Source of the DNA: Candidatus Kaiserbacteria bacterium
GTDB lineage: Bacteria; Patescibacteriota; Minisyncoccia; Phycocordibacterales; Phycocordibacteraceae
Assembly (NCBI GenBank): GCA_023267775.1
Contig: JAHFMQ010000027.1
Location: 1 to 10,835, forward strand
Direction: 5' to 3'
DNA: 10,835 nucleotides
This document shows positions 1 through 5,911 of the stretch, one piece after another (the stretch's first letter is position 1; every line of letters starts with the position of its first letter). The notes under the pieces were generated by a model that worked only from the letters and a program-made list of their open reading frames with translations, made no database searches and was not told the DNA's origin. A program made the position numbers and the translations under genes.

Positions 1-1404
1 AGCAACGAGTGTTGTATAAGAAATTCTATTTTGATCTTTATGGGCGGCAAAATATTCCGCACGCACTTCTCCGCCAAGCACTCGCGGATGAGCAAGGTTT
101 GTATATCCCGTTTCTTCTTCTACCTCGCGCTGTGCCGCCGCAATGACATCTTCGCCCTCTTCAATGCCCCCCATCGGAAATGTCGTCCACGGATGTTTCT
201 TCCATTTCTGGCATAAAATTTTTCCATTTCGCGGATCTCGGACATATGCATGAATGTTTCGACGCATAACGGTCTCTTTCCCGGACACGGGAGGATTCCG
301 TCTATCAATTCGCTCGGGAATGATGATTTCCTTTATTGGCAAACGCATCGTTTGCGCAAACTCGAAATCTCGTTCGTCGTGTGCAGGGACGGCCATGACG
401 GCACCCGTACCATACGAACCAATAACATAGTCTGCGATGTAGAGTGGGATTTCTTCTTTGGTAGCGGGATTAAGCGCCATGATTCCTTCCATCTTTACCC
501 CTGTTTTTTCTCTATTCTCACTTCGCTCTCGTTCGGTTTTCTTAGTCGTCGCACGGATATAATCCTCAATTTGTTTTTTATTTGAAACGACGGATAACAA
601 CGATGAAACAAGAGGATGTTCTGGTGCCAAGACAACATATGTTGCACCGAAAACAGTGTCTGGTCGTGTCGTAAAGACTTTTATTTTCTCGTCACGACCG
701 ATGATTGGAAATTCAAGATACGCGCCTTCGCTCTTCCCGATCCAAGCGCGCTGAGCTTCTTTAATTTCTTCGCGCCACGGAAGTGTGTCAAGCCCCGCCA
801 GTAGGCGTTCGGCGTAATCAGTAATTTTAAGAAACCATTGCGTGAGTCTCTTCTCCTCAACTGGAGTGCCGCAACGCTCGCAACAACCATCGACGACCTG
901 TTCATTTGCAAGAACTGTTTGATCTTTCGGACACCATTTAACCGCTGCTTCTCTCCGTTCGGCTAGATTGTGTTCAAAAAGTTTTACAAAGAGCCATTGC
1001 GTCCATTGATAGTACCCGGGGTCACAAGTAACGACTTCTTTACTCCAGTCAAACGATGCACCCATGCTTCGAAGCTGCTCGCGCATGCGCTCCATGTTCT
1101 TATACGTCCAATCCTTAGGGTCGAGACCATGCTTCATCGCTGCATTTTCTGCAGGAAGCCCAAATGCGTCGAAGCCTATCGGAAAAAGTACGTTCTTCCC
1201 GCGAGCGCGTAGCATCCGCGCGTAGATATCGGTTACGGCAAACGCATACCAGTGTCCAATATGAAGGTCGCCTGAGGGGTACGGGAATTCTGCGAGCAGG
1301 TAGTAGTGTTCCTTCGACTCGTCCGATACATCGGTAGTGTAGAGATTAAGCCCATTCCATTTCTCTTGGGCTGTTTTCTCTATTTCGCGATGATCGTACG
1401 CCAT
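1..1404 (-). CDS. leuS: Leucyl-tRNA synthetase with inserted NUDIX domain (3' end outside window)
   Basis: Class I aminoacyl-tRNA synthetase that charges tRNA-Leu in the cytoplasm; 468 codons are open to the window edge, so the KMSKS loop and anticodon-binding domain are not seen. Visible: PYPSGDLHIGH with the HIGH signature at residues 48-51; GFDAFGLPAENAA at 78-89; a zinc-knuckle region with C158, C174, C175 and C178; the CP1 editing threonine motif TTRPDTVFGATY at 245-256; and GTGAVMAVPAHDERD at 333-346 with the conserved editing Asp. Ordinary LeuRS would next finish CP1. Instead, from about residue 380 a NUDIX fold begins, with a perfect NUDIX box at 412-434 (Gly412, Glu418, Arg426-Glu427, Glu430-Glu431, Gly433). 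The start ATG at 1404 lies 38 nt after the previous stop; no clear Shine-Dalgarno is seen, so read-through from the upstream gene is likely. Identification as LeuRS is firm; the role of the insert is unknown. Confidence 0.96.
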   Translation of the reverse strand, partial: MAYDHREIEKTAQEKWNGLNLYTTDVSDESKEHYYLLAEFPYPSGDLHIGHWYAFAVTDIYARMLRARGKNVLFPIGFDAFGLPAENAAMKHGLDPKDWTYKNMERMREQLRSMGASFDWSKEVVTCDPGYYQWTQWLFVKLFEHNLAERREAAVKWCPKDQTVLANEQVVDGCCERCGTPVEEKRLTQWFLKITDYAERLLAGLDTLPWREEIKEAQRAWIGKSEGAYLEFPIIGRDEKIKVFTTRPDTVFGATYVVLAPEHPLVSSLLSVVSNKKQIEDYIRATTKKTERERSENREKTGVKMEGIMALNPATKEEIPLYIADYVIGSYGTGAVMAVPAHDERDFEFAQTMRLPIKEIIIPERIDRRNPPVSGKETVMRRNIHAYVRDPRNGKILCQKWKKHPWTTFPMGGIEEGEDVIAAAQREVEEETGYTNLAHPRVLGGEVRAEYFAAHKDQNRISYTTLVA

Positions 1405-1442
1405 AGGAATATGCAATCCGGCCCGAACGTTCGGATCGAATG

Positions 1443-2393
1443 TTATTTATTTAGGGGTGGATAGAAACTCGGATCGATGGTGCGATCGAAACAAACTTGA
1501 CCGCTTCCGTGCTGCCAATTATCCGGTGGTGGCACTTCCCCACCAACAGACACTGGTATAGTATGTTTATACATTACGCTCTGTTGATTTCCACGGCTTT
1601 GTACGTTGAATGTTGCGCACAGTTGGAACGAAAGTGTTCCTGTCGCTTTGTACACATAGGACTCTTTGGTTTGAGGATCAGTAGCTATCGGCCCATAAGC
1701 AAGCGAATTATTGAGGTCGTTAATGGTGGCAGGTAATTTTTGTTTTGCTTGCCAGTAATTAACTACCTGATACTGGATACTTTGAAGATCATTTACTTTT
1801 TGTGAATCAAACCGTGCAAGACGAGCCTGCGCAGGTGTGCCGACGATAAAGAATCCTGAACCAATAACAACGACGGCGAGAACGGCAACACCGATACTGA
1901 CCGCGCGCTTACGATCAGGAAACATCGTCCAATAACCTTTCAGGTCTGCAATAAAGTGCATGAATACACCAGATGCAACGAGGAGGATCACAAGGACTTT
2001 CAAGAGAAATGACGTAGTGAGTTCCTCTCCGTTGAGAAATGTCGTGAGGAGTGTGATGAGGTCAACTGCTATTGCTACGCCAGCGATAAAGAGCGTCAGG
2101 ATGAGCATCCAACGACGCACCCAAATTTCGTTTCTCGATGGATCCCGTGCGGCGTCCCTCCGAATAAATCGCACAAGCAACATGTAGATGGGGAGTAGGA
2201 CAATGATTGACGCCATCTCATTGCTGATGCCGCTTGCGTACGGGTCAACTGGTAGATCTGCAAGAGCATTCGGGAACGTGTAGTCAATGTAATTGAAAAT
2301 AAGGAAGATAGTAGCGATAACACTCCAATAGAATGCGACCATTGCCCCAGCCCATAAGAAAAAGTCTTTTGGTGTTGTTTTTGGTTTGTCCAT
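1443..2393 (-). CDS. DUF5671-type membrane protein with pilin-like C-terminal domain
   Basis: A 316-residue membrane protein of unknown function. The N-terminal part (about residues 8-155), starting PKDFFLWAGAMVAFYWS, resembles the DUF5671 family common in Parcubacteria, with four hydrophobic segments at roughly 11-35, 60-77, 93-118 and 127-148. A fifth segment at 166-186 leads into an extracytoplasmic tail (190-316). That tail recalls pseudopilin C-terminal domains (DLQSIQYQVVNYWQAKQKLP, then a TDPQT-containing strand region) and has cysteines at 259 and near residue 302. I chose the ATG at 2393 rather than the in-frame ATG at 2402, because the latter overlaps the TATAAT promoter box; starting at 2393 makes the mRNA essentially leaderless. 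It precedes leuS by 38 nt and is probably cotranscribed with it. The family call is from memory of family sequences. Confidence 0.85.
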   Translation of the reverse strand: MDKPKTTPKDFFLWAGAMVAFYWSVIATIFLIFNYIDYTFPNALADLPVDPYASGISNEMASIIVLLPIYMLLVRFIRRDAARDPSRNEIWVRRWMLILTLFIAGVAIAVDLITLLTTFLNGEELTTSFLLKVLVILLVASGVFMHFIADLKGYWTMFPDRKRAVSIGVAVLAVVVIGSGFFIVGTPAQARLARFDSQKVNDLQSIQYQVVNYWQAKQKLPATINDLNNSLAYGPIATDPQTKESYVYKATGTLSFQLCATFNVQSRGNQQSVMYKHTIPVSVGGEVPPPDNWQHGSGQVCFDRTIDPSFYPPLNK

Positions 2394-2409
2394 ACGGCGC
2401 ATTATACCA
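2394..2409 (-). promoter_or_regulatory. Extended -10 promoter for the DUF5671 gene
   Basis: On the minus strand TGGTATAAT (2409-2401) is a perfect TATAAT with an extended TGn element. Seven nt downstream puts transcription start at about 2394, one base before the ATG at 2393. No convincing -35 is visible, as is usual for extended -10 promoters. Confidence 0.7.
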
Positions 2410-2427
2410 CATCTAATTTTGTATCGG

Positions 2428-2453
2428 CGTCTGAAATGTGCTCATTTCAGACG
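2428..2453. repeat. Perfect 11-bp inverted repeat upstream of the DUF5671 promoter
   Basis: Arms CGTCTGAAATG (2428-2438) and CATTTCAGACG (2443-2453) are perfectly complementary around the 4-nt loop TGCT. It lies just upstream of the extended -10 element at 2401-2409 and downstream of ychF. There is no T-run on the minus side, so it may be an operator or an RNA-protecting hairpin rather than a classic terminator. Confidence 0.7.
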
Positions 2454-2454
2454 T

Positions 2455-2485
2455 GATTTTTCTGACGCAAAAACGTCAAAAAATC
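2455..2485. terminator. Hairpin at the ychF stop codon, probable terminator
   Basis: GATTTTTCTGACG (2455-2467) and CGTCAAAAAATC (2474-2485) pair with one bulged base. The stem begins inside the ychF TGA and has an A/T-rich base with a GACG/CGTC core, like a bidirectional intrinsic terminator. Together with the hairpin at 2428-2453 it forms a tandem pair that would separate ychF from the next gene. Confidence 0.5.
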
Positions 2486-3581
2486 ATCCATGGAGAAACA
2501 CCATCACATCGCCGTCCTGAACGATATATTCCTTCCCTTCGGTTCGGACTTTCGCGGTCTCACGAGCTGTTGTCCAACTTCCTGCGGCAAGCAAATCTTC
2601 TGTTGAAATCACCTCTGCCCGAATAAATTTTTCCAAAAAGTCATTGTGTATTGCTGCTCCAGCGACAGGTGCCGTGCTGCCATTTTTAATCGTCCAAGCA
2701 CGCGTTTCATCGGTGCCTGTCGTGAAGTATGAAATAAGCCCGAGCGTATCGTAGGCGCCACGAATAAGACCGGCGAGACCGTCTTCGGAGACGCCGAGCT
2801 CCTTCCTGAATCCAGTTTTTTCAGCATCAGCAACATCATTTAATTCTCGCTCGGTCGCTGCATCGAGAAATACGTAGCGTCCGGCGAGTGTCCCGATGAG
2901 ATCAAATGCGCGTTCTGCGCGACCATCACGGAGCTCATCCAAATTTTGTCCTCCGCTCTTCTTGTTAAGCGCGTAGAGAATAGGCTTCATAGTAAGAAGA
3001 TTTAGTTGGGTGATGCATTTCTGCTCATCGACAGTAAGCTCTGTCTGTAATGCCAGTTTCCCGGATGCAAATCCCTGCTCGAGTTTTGATAACGCCGCAT
3101 CCTCTTTAACCGCATTTTTATCGCCAGCCTTTACGTCTCGCACGAGCTTATCGCGACGTTTCCGTACCTGCTCGCCATCCGACAAAACGAGCTCCATGTT
3201 GATAATCTCTATGTCTTTATAGGGCTCGACAGTCTGTTCGACATGGAGAACTTTGGGATCATCAAAGAAACGAACAACTTGTAAGATTGCATCTGTTTCG
3301 CGAATATTGGCAAGAAATTGATTCCCCAATCCTTCTCCTTCGGCAGCACCTTTAACAAGGCCTGCGATATCGACAAACTCTATCGCCGCAGGAATGACTT
3401 TCCCGCTCACGGAGAATTTTGCAAGTTTCTCAAGTCGTGCATCAGGAACACCTACAACCCCGACAGAAGGATCAATGGTGCAGAAAGGATAATTCTCTGC
3501 CGGTACGGAAGCTTTTGTGAGTGCATTAAAAAGCGTGGACTTCCCCACGTTTGGCAACCCGACAATTCCAATTTTAAGCAT
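2484..3581 (-). CDS. ychF: Ribosome-associated OBG-family nucleotidase YchF/Ola1
   Basis: TRAFAC-class P-loop nucleotidase of the OBG family; known members bind ribosomes and usually prefer ATP. The 365-residue length matches the family (E. coli about 363). Visible: Walker A/G1 GLPNVGKST at 8-16; the family signature around NYPFCTIDP at 30-38; G3 DIAGL at 71-75 followed by VKGAAEGEGLGNQFL; a charged coiled-coil region about 130-190; and a C-terminal TGS domain from about residue 288 ending in DGDVMVFLHG. The G4 position reads NKKS (206-209) where the family usually has an Asn-x-x-Glu motif. An AGGG about 7 nt before the ATG is a plausible ribosome-binding site. It is the last gene of the operon starting at 4774, 20 nt after the preceding gene. 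Confidence 0.97.
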   Translation of the reverse strand: MLKIGIVGLPNVGKSTLFNALTKASVPAENYPFCTIDPSVGVVGVPDARLEKLAKFSVSGKVIPAAIEFVDIAGLVKGAAEGEGLGNQFLANIRETDAILQVVRFFDDPKVLHVEQTVEPYKDIEIINMELVLSDGEQVRKRRDKLVRDVKAGDKNAVKEDAALSKLEQGFASGKLALQTELTVDEQKCITQLNLLTMKPILYALNKKSGGQNLDELRDGRAERAFDLIGTLAGRYVFLDAATERELNDVADAEKTGFRKELGVSEDGLAGLIRGAYDTLGLISYFTTGTDETRAWTIKNGSTAPVAGAAIHNDFLEKFIRAEVISTEDLLAAGSWTTARETAKVRTEGKEYIVQDGDVMVFLHG

Positions 3582-3601
3582 CTATGAACCCTACGGCCAC
3601 T

Positions 3602-4105
3602 TCAATCTTTATGCAAGGCAAAAAAATGAACCGATGTGAGCACCGCGTAGAAAATAGCGGTCGCGACGACATAGAAAGCTATGGCAGCGCCGAACGTAAT
3701 TGTCGGCAACCACCCTATGGTGAGATAGGCGAGGAACCACCATGCAGTGAAAATAGCTGCAGAGCTGAACTTGAAAGAAACGCGGTGTCGTGAGACTGCC
3801 CATGAAAATCCAATGATCAGAAGCGAGAGTACGATTGAGATCCAGTAATTTGTGGTGACGGCTGGTTGATATGATGTGTGAAGTACGTAGGCCATAATAA
3901 CAAGACCGAGCGAGGACAAGAGGATGAGGGTCATACCAAAACGCAACCCTTCCCTAATGACACGCAAATGTGCCTGCTCGGCAGCATCGATGGTCCCATC
4001 TTGCATCGCCCTGATGTAGGCAACTTGGCTCCAAATAGCCGTAAAAGCACCCACAAATGTTCCGAACATCTGACAAAAAATAAACAGCGAAAGAGTCGTC
4101 TGCAT
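3602..4105 (-). CDS. Five-helix integral membrane protein, unknown function
   Basis: A 167-residue hydrophobic protein with about five membrane segments (roughly residues 3-26, 54-76, 87-104, 114-133 and 136-160). A charged loop at about 31-52 (AYIRAMQDGTIDAAEQAHLRVIREG) lies between the first two helices. I do not recognise the family. The ATG at 4105 is 2 nt after the TAA of the upstream gene, with no separate ribosome-binding site, so translation is likely coupled. It precedes ychF by 20 nt. Confidence 0.8.
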   Translation of the reverse strand: MQTTLSLFIFCQMFGTFVGAFTAIWSQVAYIRAMQDGTIDAAEQAHLRVIREGLRFGMTLILLSSLGLVIMAYVLHTSYQPAVTTNYWISIVLSLLIIGFSWAVSRHRVSFKFSSAAIFTAWWFLAYLTIGWLPTITFGAAIAFYVVATAIFYAVLTSVHFFALHKD

Positions 4106-4107
4106 TT

Positions 4108-4338
4108 TTATTTCTGCATCAGAGCAGAGAGCTCAGCGCGGTACTTCTTCATAACTTCCATTGCCGCTTTCACTTCGCTCTCCCCTCCTTTTTTCCGTCG
4201 CTCGATTTCTTCGCCGATTTTTTTGAAGAGTTGTGGATCTTTCGTTACCAGCGCGGTCATTTGCTCACGCTGTGCTTCCGGCACATCTCGCATTTTCCAC
4301 TTTGCGTATTGGTTGATAAGGAAACTCTGAACGGACAT
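4108..4338 (-). CDS. Small soluble helical protein, unknown function
   Basis: A 76-residue, highly charged, probably all-helical protein beginning MSVQSFLINQYAKWKMRD. The frame is open upstream to 4434, but that stretch overlaps the preceding gene, and the internal ATG at 4338 lies 7 nt after its TAA. I therefore prefer 4338. No signal peptide, membrane segment or known motif is visible. It is sandwiched between two membrane-protein genes in a tight operon, so it may be a cytoplasmic partner of one of them (inference). Confidence 0.72.
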   Translation of the reverse strand: MSVQSFLINQYAKWKMRDVPEAQREQMTALVTKDPQLFKKIGEEIERRKKGGESEVKAAMEVMKKYRAELSALMQK

Positions 4339-4345
4339 AAAGAAT

Positions 4346-4774
4346 TTAGAAGAGATCGGCGCGCTGTCTGATGCCGCGAATGGTTCGTGTCGTGAAATAA
4401 AGCGAGACAAGCGAAAGAAGTGCGAGCGCTTCAATATAGATGAAAGATCGATCGAAAATACTTATGCCAGCCCGGTAATTCTCGATAGCATTCGTACCGA
4501 AAAGGATGGTGCCTGCTATCGCAACGAGAGCATTTACCCAATGAATACCGTATTCAGCCGGATTCGTAATCCCTGCCGCGATCACGAGCAATACTGCCGA
4601 CAAAACACTGCCGGTAACAGAGAGTGGCAGATTAGCGCCAGTCGACTGCGCAATGAGAATAACCACCGCGCTCGTAAAGAAAAGTACTCGTACTTCGTCG
4701 CCATGATAATGAGGTATTTCACGTTGCGGTGGGACCCCTTCGTTCCTTCCGCCTCCATTGCCTTCGAAGGTCAT
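4346..4774 (-). CDS. Four-helix integral membrane protein, unknown function
   Basis: A 142-residue protein. A polar, Gly-rich N-terminus (MTFEGNGGGRNEG) is followed by about four hydrophobic segments (roughly residues 28-46, 50-70, 80-98 and 108-128) and a basic tail RTIRGIRQR. I do not recognise the family. It is the first gene of the operon ending with ychF. A -35/-10 pair places the transcription start exactly on its ATG, so the operon mRNA appears leaderless. Confidence 0.78.
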   Translation of the reverse strand: MTFEGNGGGRNEGVPPQREIPHYHGDEVRVLFFTSAVVILIAQSTGANLPLSVTGSVLSAVLLVIAAGITNPAEYGIHWVNALVAIAGTILFGTNAIENYRAGISIFDRSFIYIEALALLSLVSLYFTTRTIRGIRQRADLF

Positions 4775-4809
4775 AGCCTAAGTATGGACGGTATACTCGG
4801 GTTCTGCAA
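4774..4809 (-). promoter_or_regulatory. Promoter of the ychF operon
   Basis: Minus-strand -35 TTGCAG (4809-4804), 17-nt spacer, -10 CATACT (4786-4781). The predicted start, seven nt after the -10, is base 4774, which is the A of the ATG of the first gene. The hexamers are moderate matches, but the spacing is ideal. Confidence 0.55.
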
Positions 4810-4834
4810 GCACTAGATTAGGACAGCTACCAGG

Positions 4835-4867
4835 TATGCCAATTGCCTCTAGGCAAGGAATAGGCAT
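4835..4867. promoter_or_regulatory. Operator-like cluster of TGCC/GGCA half-sites
   Basis: Between the divergent promoters lie TATGCC (4835-4840), TTGCCT (4843-4848), AGGCAA (4851-4856) and AGGCAT (4862-4867). The inner pair is a perfect 6-bp inverted repeat with a 2-nt gap. They cover about -47 to -15 of the SWIB promoter, where a regulator could bind. No T-run makes a terminator unlikely. Confidence 0.4.
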
Positions 4868-4882
4868 GGTATACTTGTGGGC
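4867..4882 (+). promoter_or_regulatory. Extended -10 promoter for the SWIB gene
   Basis: TGGTATACT (4867-4875) is an extended -10 element. The predicted start is about 4882, giving a leader of about 40 nt. The leader is A/T-rich, lacks a Shine-Dalgarno sequence, and contains AGTCT and AGACT arms that could form a weak hairpin. Confidence 0.55.
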
Positions 4883-4921
4883 GGGTCAGTCTAAATTAGT
4901 ATTAAAAAGACTAAATCAATC

Positions 4922-5173
4922 ATGGCAATAAATTCAGCACTATCGAAACCGCTTAAACTTTCTCCCGAACTAGAGATGGTTGTGGGAAGTGGGCCTCTAC
5001 CAAGAACCCAGGTGGTAAAGAAGCTTTGGGAATACATTAAAAAGAACGACCTTCAAAATCCTAAGAACAAGCGAAATATTCTCGCTGACGACAAACTGAA
5101 GGCTATATTCGCAGGTAAAGGTGAGGTGACAATGTTTGAAATGACAAAACTCGTTTCGGCACATTTGAGCTAG
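4922..5173 (+). CDS. SWIB/MDM2-domain protein
   Basis: An 83-residue protein that is almost entirely one SWIB domain (about residues 8-83). The sequence shows the typical LSPELEMVVGSGPLPRTQV start, the KKLWEYIKKNDLQNPKNKRN core, and the closing DDKLKAIF and MFEMTKLVSAHL helices. In eukaryotes the fold occurs in chromatin-remodelling complexes. Stand-alone bacterial versions are known in Chlamydia and are frequent in CPR genomes, with a nucleoid or regulatory role suspected but not settled. It is the only clear plus-strand gene here, divergent from the ychF operon, convergent with mscL, and followed by a strong intrinsic terminator. Confidence 0.93.
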   Translation: MAINSALSKPLKLSPELEMVVGSGPLPRTQVVKKLWEYIKKNDLQNPKNKRNILADDKLKAIFAGKGEVTMFEMTKLVSAHLS

Positions 5174-5178
5174 ACAGG

Positions 5179-5188
5179 AACGTACGTT
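5179..5188. repeat. 10-bp perfect palindrome
   Basis: AACGTACGTT is a perfect 10-bp palindrome between the SWIB stop codon and the terminator. It may be a protein-binding site or chance. Confidence 0.5.
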
Positions 5189-5190
5189 TA

Positions 5191-5225
5191 AAGCAAGACC
5201 CGCCTTTCGGCGGGTTTTGTTTTTT
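5191..5225 (+). terminator. Intrinsic terminator shared by SWIB and mscL
   Basis: ACCCGCC (5198-5204), tetraloop TTTC, GGCGGGT (5209-5215), then TTTGTTTTTT. The stem can extend outward through CAAG and TTTG with one G-U pair. It is a textbook terminator for the plus-strand SWIB gene, and the A-rich left flank could also serve mscL from the other strand, weakly. Confidence 0.93.
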
Positions 5226-5227
5226 CC

Positions 5228-5629
5228 CTAGCCGATAACCTGCGTACAGTACTTACAGCGCTTTGCTTGAATGGGGATTTCACTCATGCACTCCGAGCAT
5301 TTCTTGGTCGTAGGGTCAGCGGGAGCTTCGGTGTGTGAGCGAGCAATAAGCAAGTTCATTGGCTTCACAATAAAGAAGAAGACCGCCGTGGCGACCAGTA
5401 TGAATGAAATGATGGCGTTTATAAGGTGCCCGTACATGAATTTGCTGCCATTAAGCGTAAAGGTGAGCTGAGTGAAATCTGGTACTTTCGCAATAGCTGC
5501 AATGAATGGCGTCAGCAGGTCTGAAACGAGCGCACTCACTACGGTGCCAAATGCAGCACCGATGACGACGCCAACTGCCAAATCGACGACGTTACCGCGA
5601 AGCAAAAATTGTTTGAATTCTTTGAGCAT
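5228..5629 (-). CDS. mscL: Large-conductance mechanosensitive channel with C-terminal zinc ribbon
   Basis: MscL forms a homopentameric pore in the cytoplasmic membrane that opens under membrane tension to relieve osmotic downshock. At 133 residues it matches family length. Visible: N-terminal amphipathic MLKEFKQFLLRGNVVDLAVGV; TM1 about 14-43 with the Gly/Ala-rich gate (AVGVVIGAAFGTVV); a periplasmic loop 50-65; TM2 about 66-92 ending FFFIVKPMN. In place of the usual cytoplasmic helical bundle, the tail carries two CxxC knuckles (C111, C114, C125, C128), which look like a zinc ribbon. Such tails occur in some other bacterial MscL proteins. It is convergent with the SWIB gene. Confidence 0.96.
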   Translation of the reverse strand: MLKEFKQFLLRGNVVDLAVGVVIGAAFGTVVSALVSDLLTPFIAAIAKVPDFTQLTFTLNGSKFMYGHLINAIISFILVATAVFFFIVKPMNLLIARSHTEAPADPTTKKCSECMSEIPIQAKRCKYCTQVIG

Positions 5630-5644
5630 ACATTATGAATTACT

Positions 5645-5657
5645 TGCCCGAAGTATA
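5645..5657 (-). promoter_or_regulatory. Probable mscL promoter
   Basis: Minus-strand TATACT (5657-5652) is a good -10 with predicted start about 5645, giving a 16-nt leader without a Shine-Dalgarno. I see no -35 match and no TGn extension. Confidence 0.4.
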
Positions 5658-5671
5658 GCTTACAAAAACAT

Positions 5672-5700
5672 CATAAGCACTGTGTCGAATGATGCTTATG
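5672..5700. repeat. 8-bp inverted repeat upstream of mscL
   Basis: CATAAGCA (5672-5679) and TGCTTATG (5693-5700) are perfect complements separated by 13 nt. The repeat sits upstream of the mscL -10 box, roughly where a regulator could bind. It is the third of three consecutive inverted repeats in this gap. Confidence 0.55.
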
Positions 5701-5711
5701 GTGTCTGTGGC

Positions 5712-5752
5712 GCCGGATTTACACTTGCTTGAACTCAAAGTGTAAGTCCGGC
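5712..5752. repeat. 15-bp inverted repeat
   Basis: GCCGGATTTACACTT (5712-5726) and AAGTGTAAGTCCGGC (5738-5752) pair over 15 positions with one G-U type mismatch and an 11-nt loop. No T-run follows on either side. Function unknown. Confidence 0.75.
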
Positions 5753-5753
5753 A

Positions 5754-5805
5754 TCCACAAAATTAAGAAAACACTCTGTAAGGAGTGTTTTCTTAATTTT
5801 GTGGA
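5754..5805 (-). terminator. 23-bp perfect hairpin, terminator of tRNA-Ala(GGC), overlapping its 3' end
   Basis: Two 23-nt arms (5754-5776 and 5783-5805) are perfectly complementary around a 6-nt loop. Read on the minus strand, the core is ACACTC...GAGTGT followed by TTTTCTTAATTTT, an intrinsic-terminator layout with a complementary A-tract on the other side. The first arm includes the tRNA discriminator and last acceptor bases, so full pairing would compete with the acceptor stem. Confidence 0.8.
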
Positions 5806-5872
5806 CCTACGGGGAGTCGAACCCCGACCTCGTCCATGCCATGGACGCGTTCTACCGCTGAACTATAGGCCC
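5802..5872 (-). tRNA. tRNA-Ala (anticodon GGC)
   Basis: A 71-nt cloverleaf. Acceptor GGGCCTA pairs with TAGGTCC and includes the G3:U70 alanine identity pair. D arm GTTC/GAAC, anticodon stem CGTCC/GGACG with loop ATGGCAT (anticodon GGC), T arm CGGGG-TTCGACT-CCCCG, discriminator A. The CCA end is not encoded. It starts 35 nt after the aminotransferase stop and has its own promoter. Confidence 0.97.
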
Positions 5873-5875
5873 GAT

Positions 5876-5911
5876 TACTCCCACTCTACTTCCCTTCTCT
5901 CGGTTGCTCAA
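5876..5911 (-). promoter_or_regulatory. Promoter of tRNA-Ala(GGC)
   Basis: Minus-strand -35 TTGAGC (5911-5906), 17-nt spacer, -10 TAGAGT (5888-5883). Predicted start is about 5876, 4 nt before the tRNA. The -35 overlaps the stop codon of the aminotransferase gene. Confidence 0.5.

Noticed and set aside
250..585. Plus-strand gene of 111 residues
   Set aside because: It is entirely antisense to leuS, which has clear conserved motifs.
4108..4434. 108-residue version of the small helical protein
   Set aside because: Its first 32 codons overlap the upstream membrane-protein gene; the ATG at 4338 follows that stop by 7 nt.
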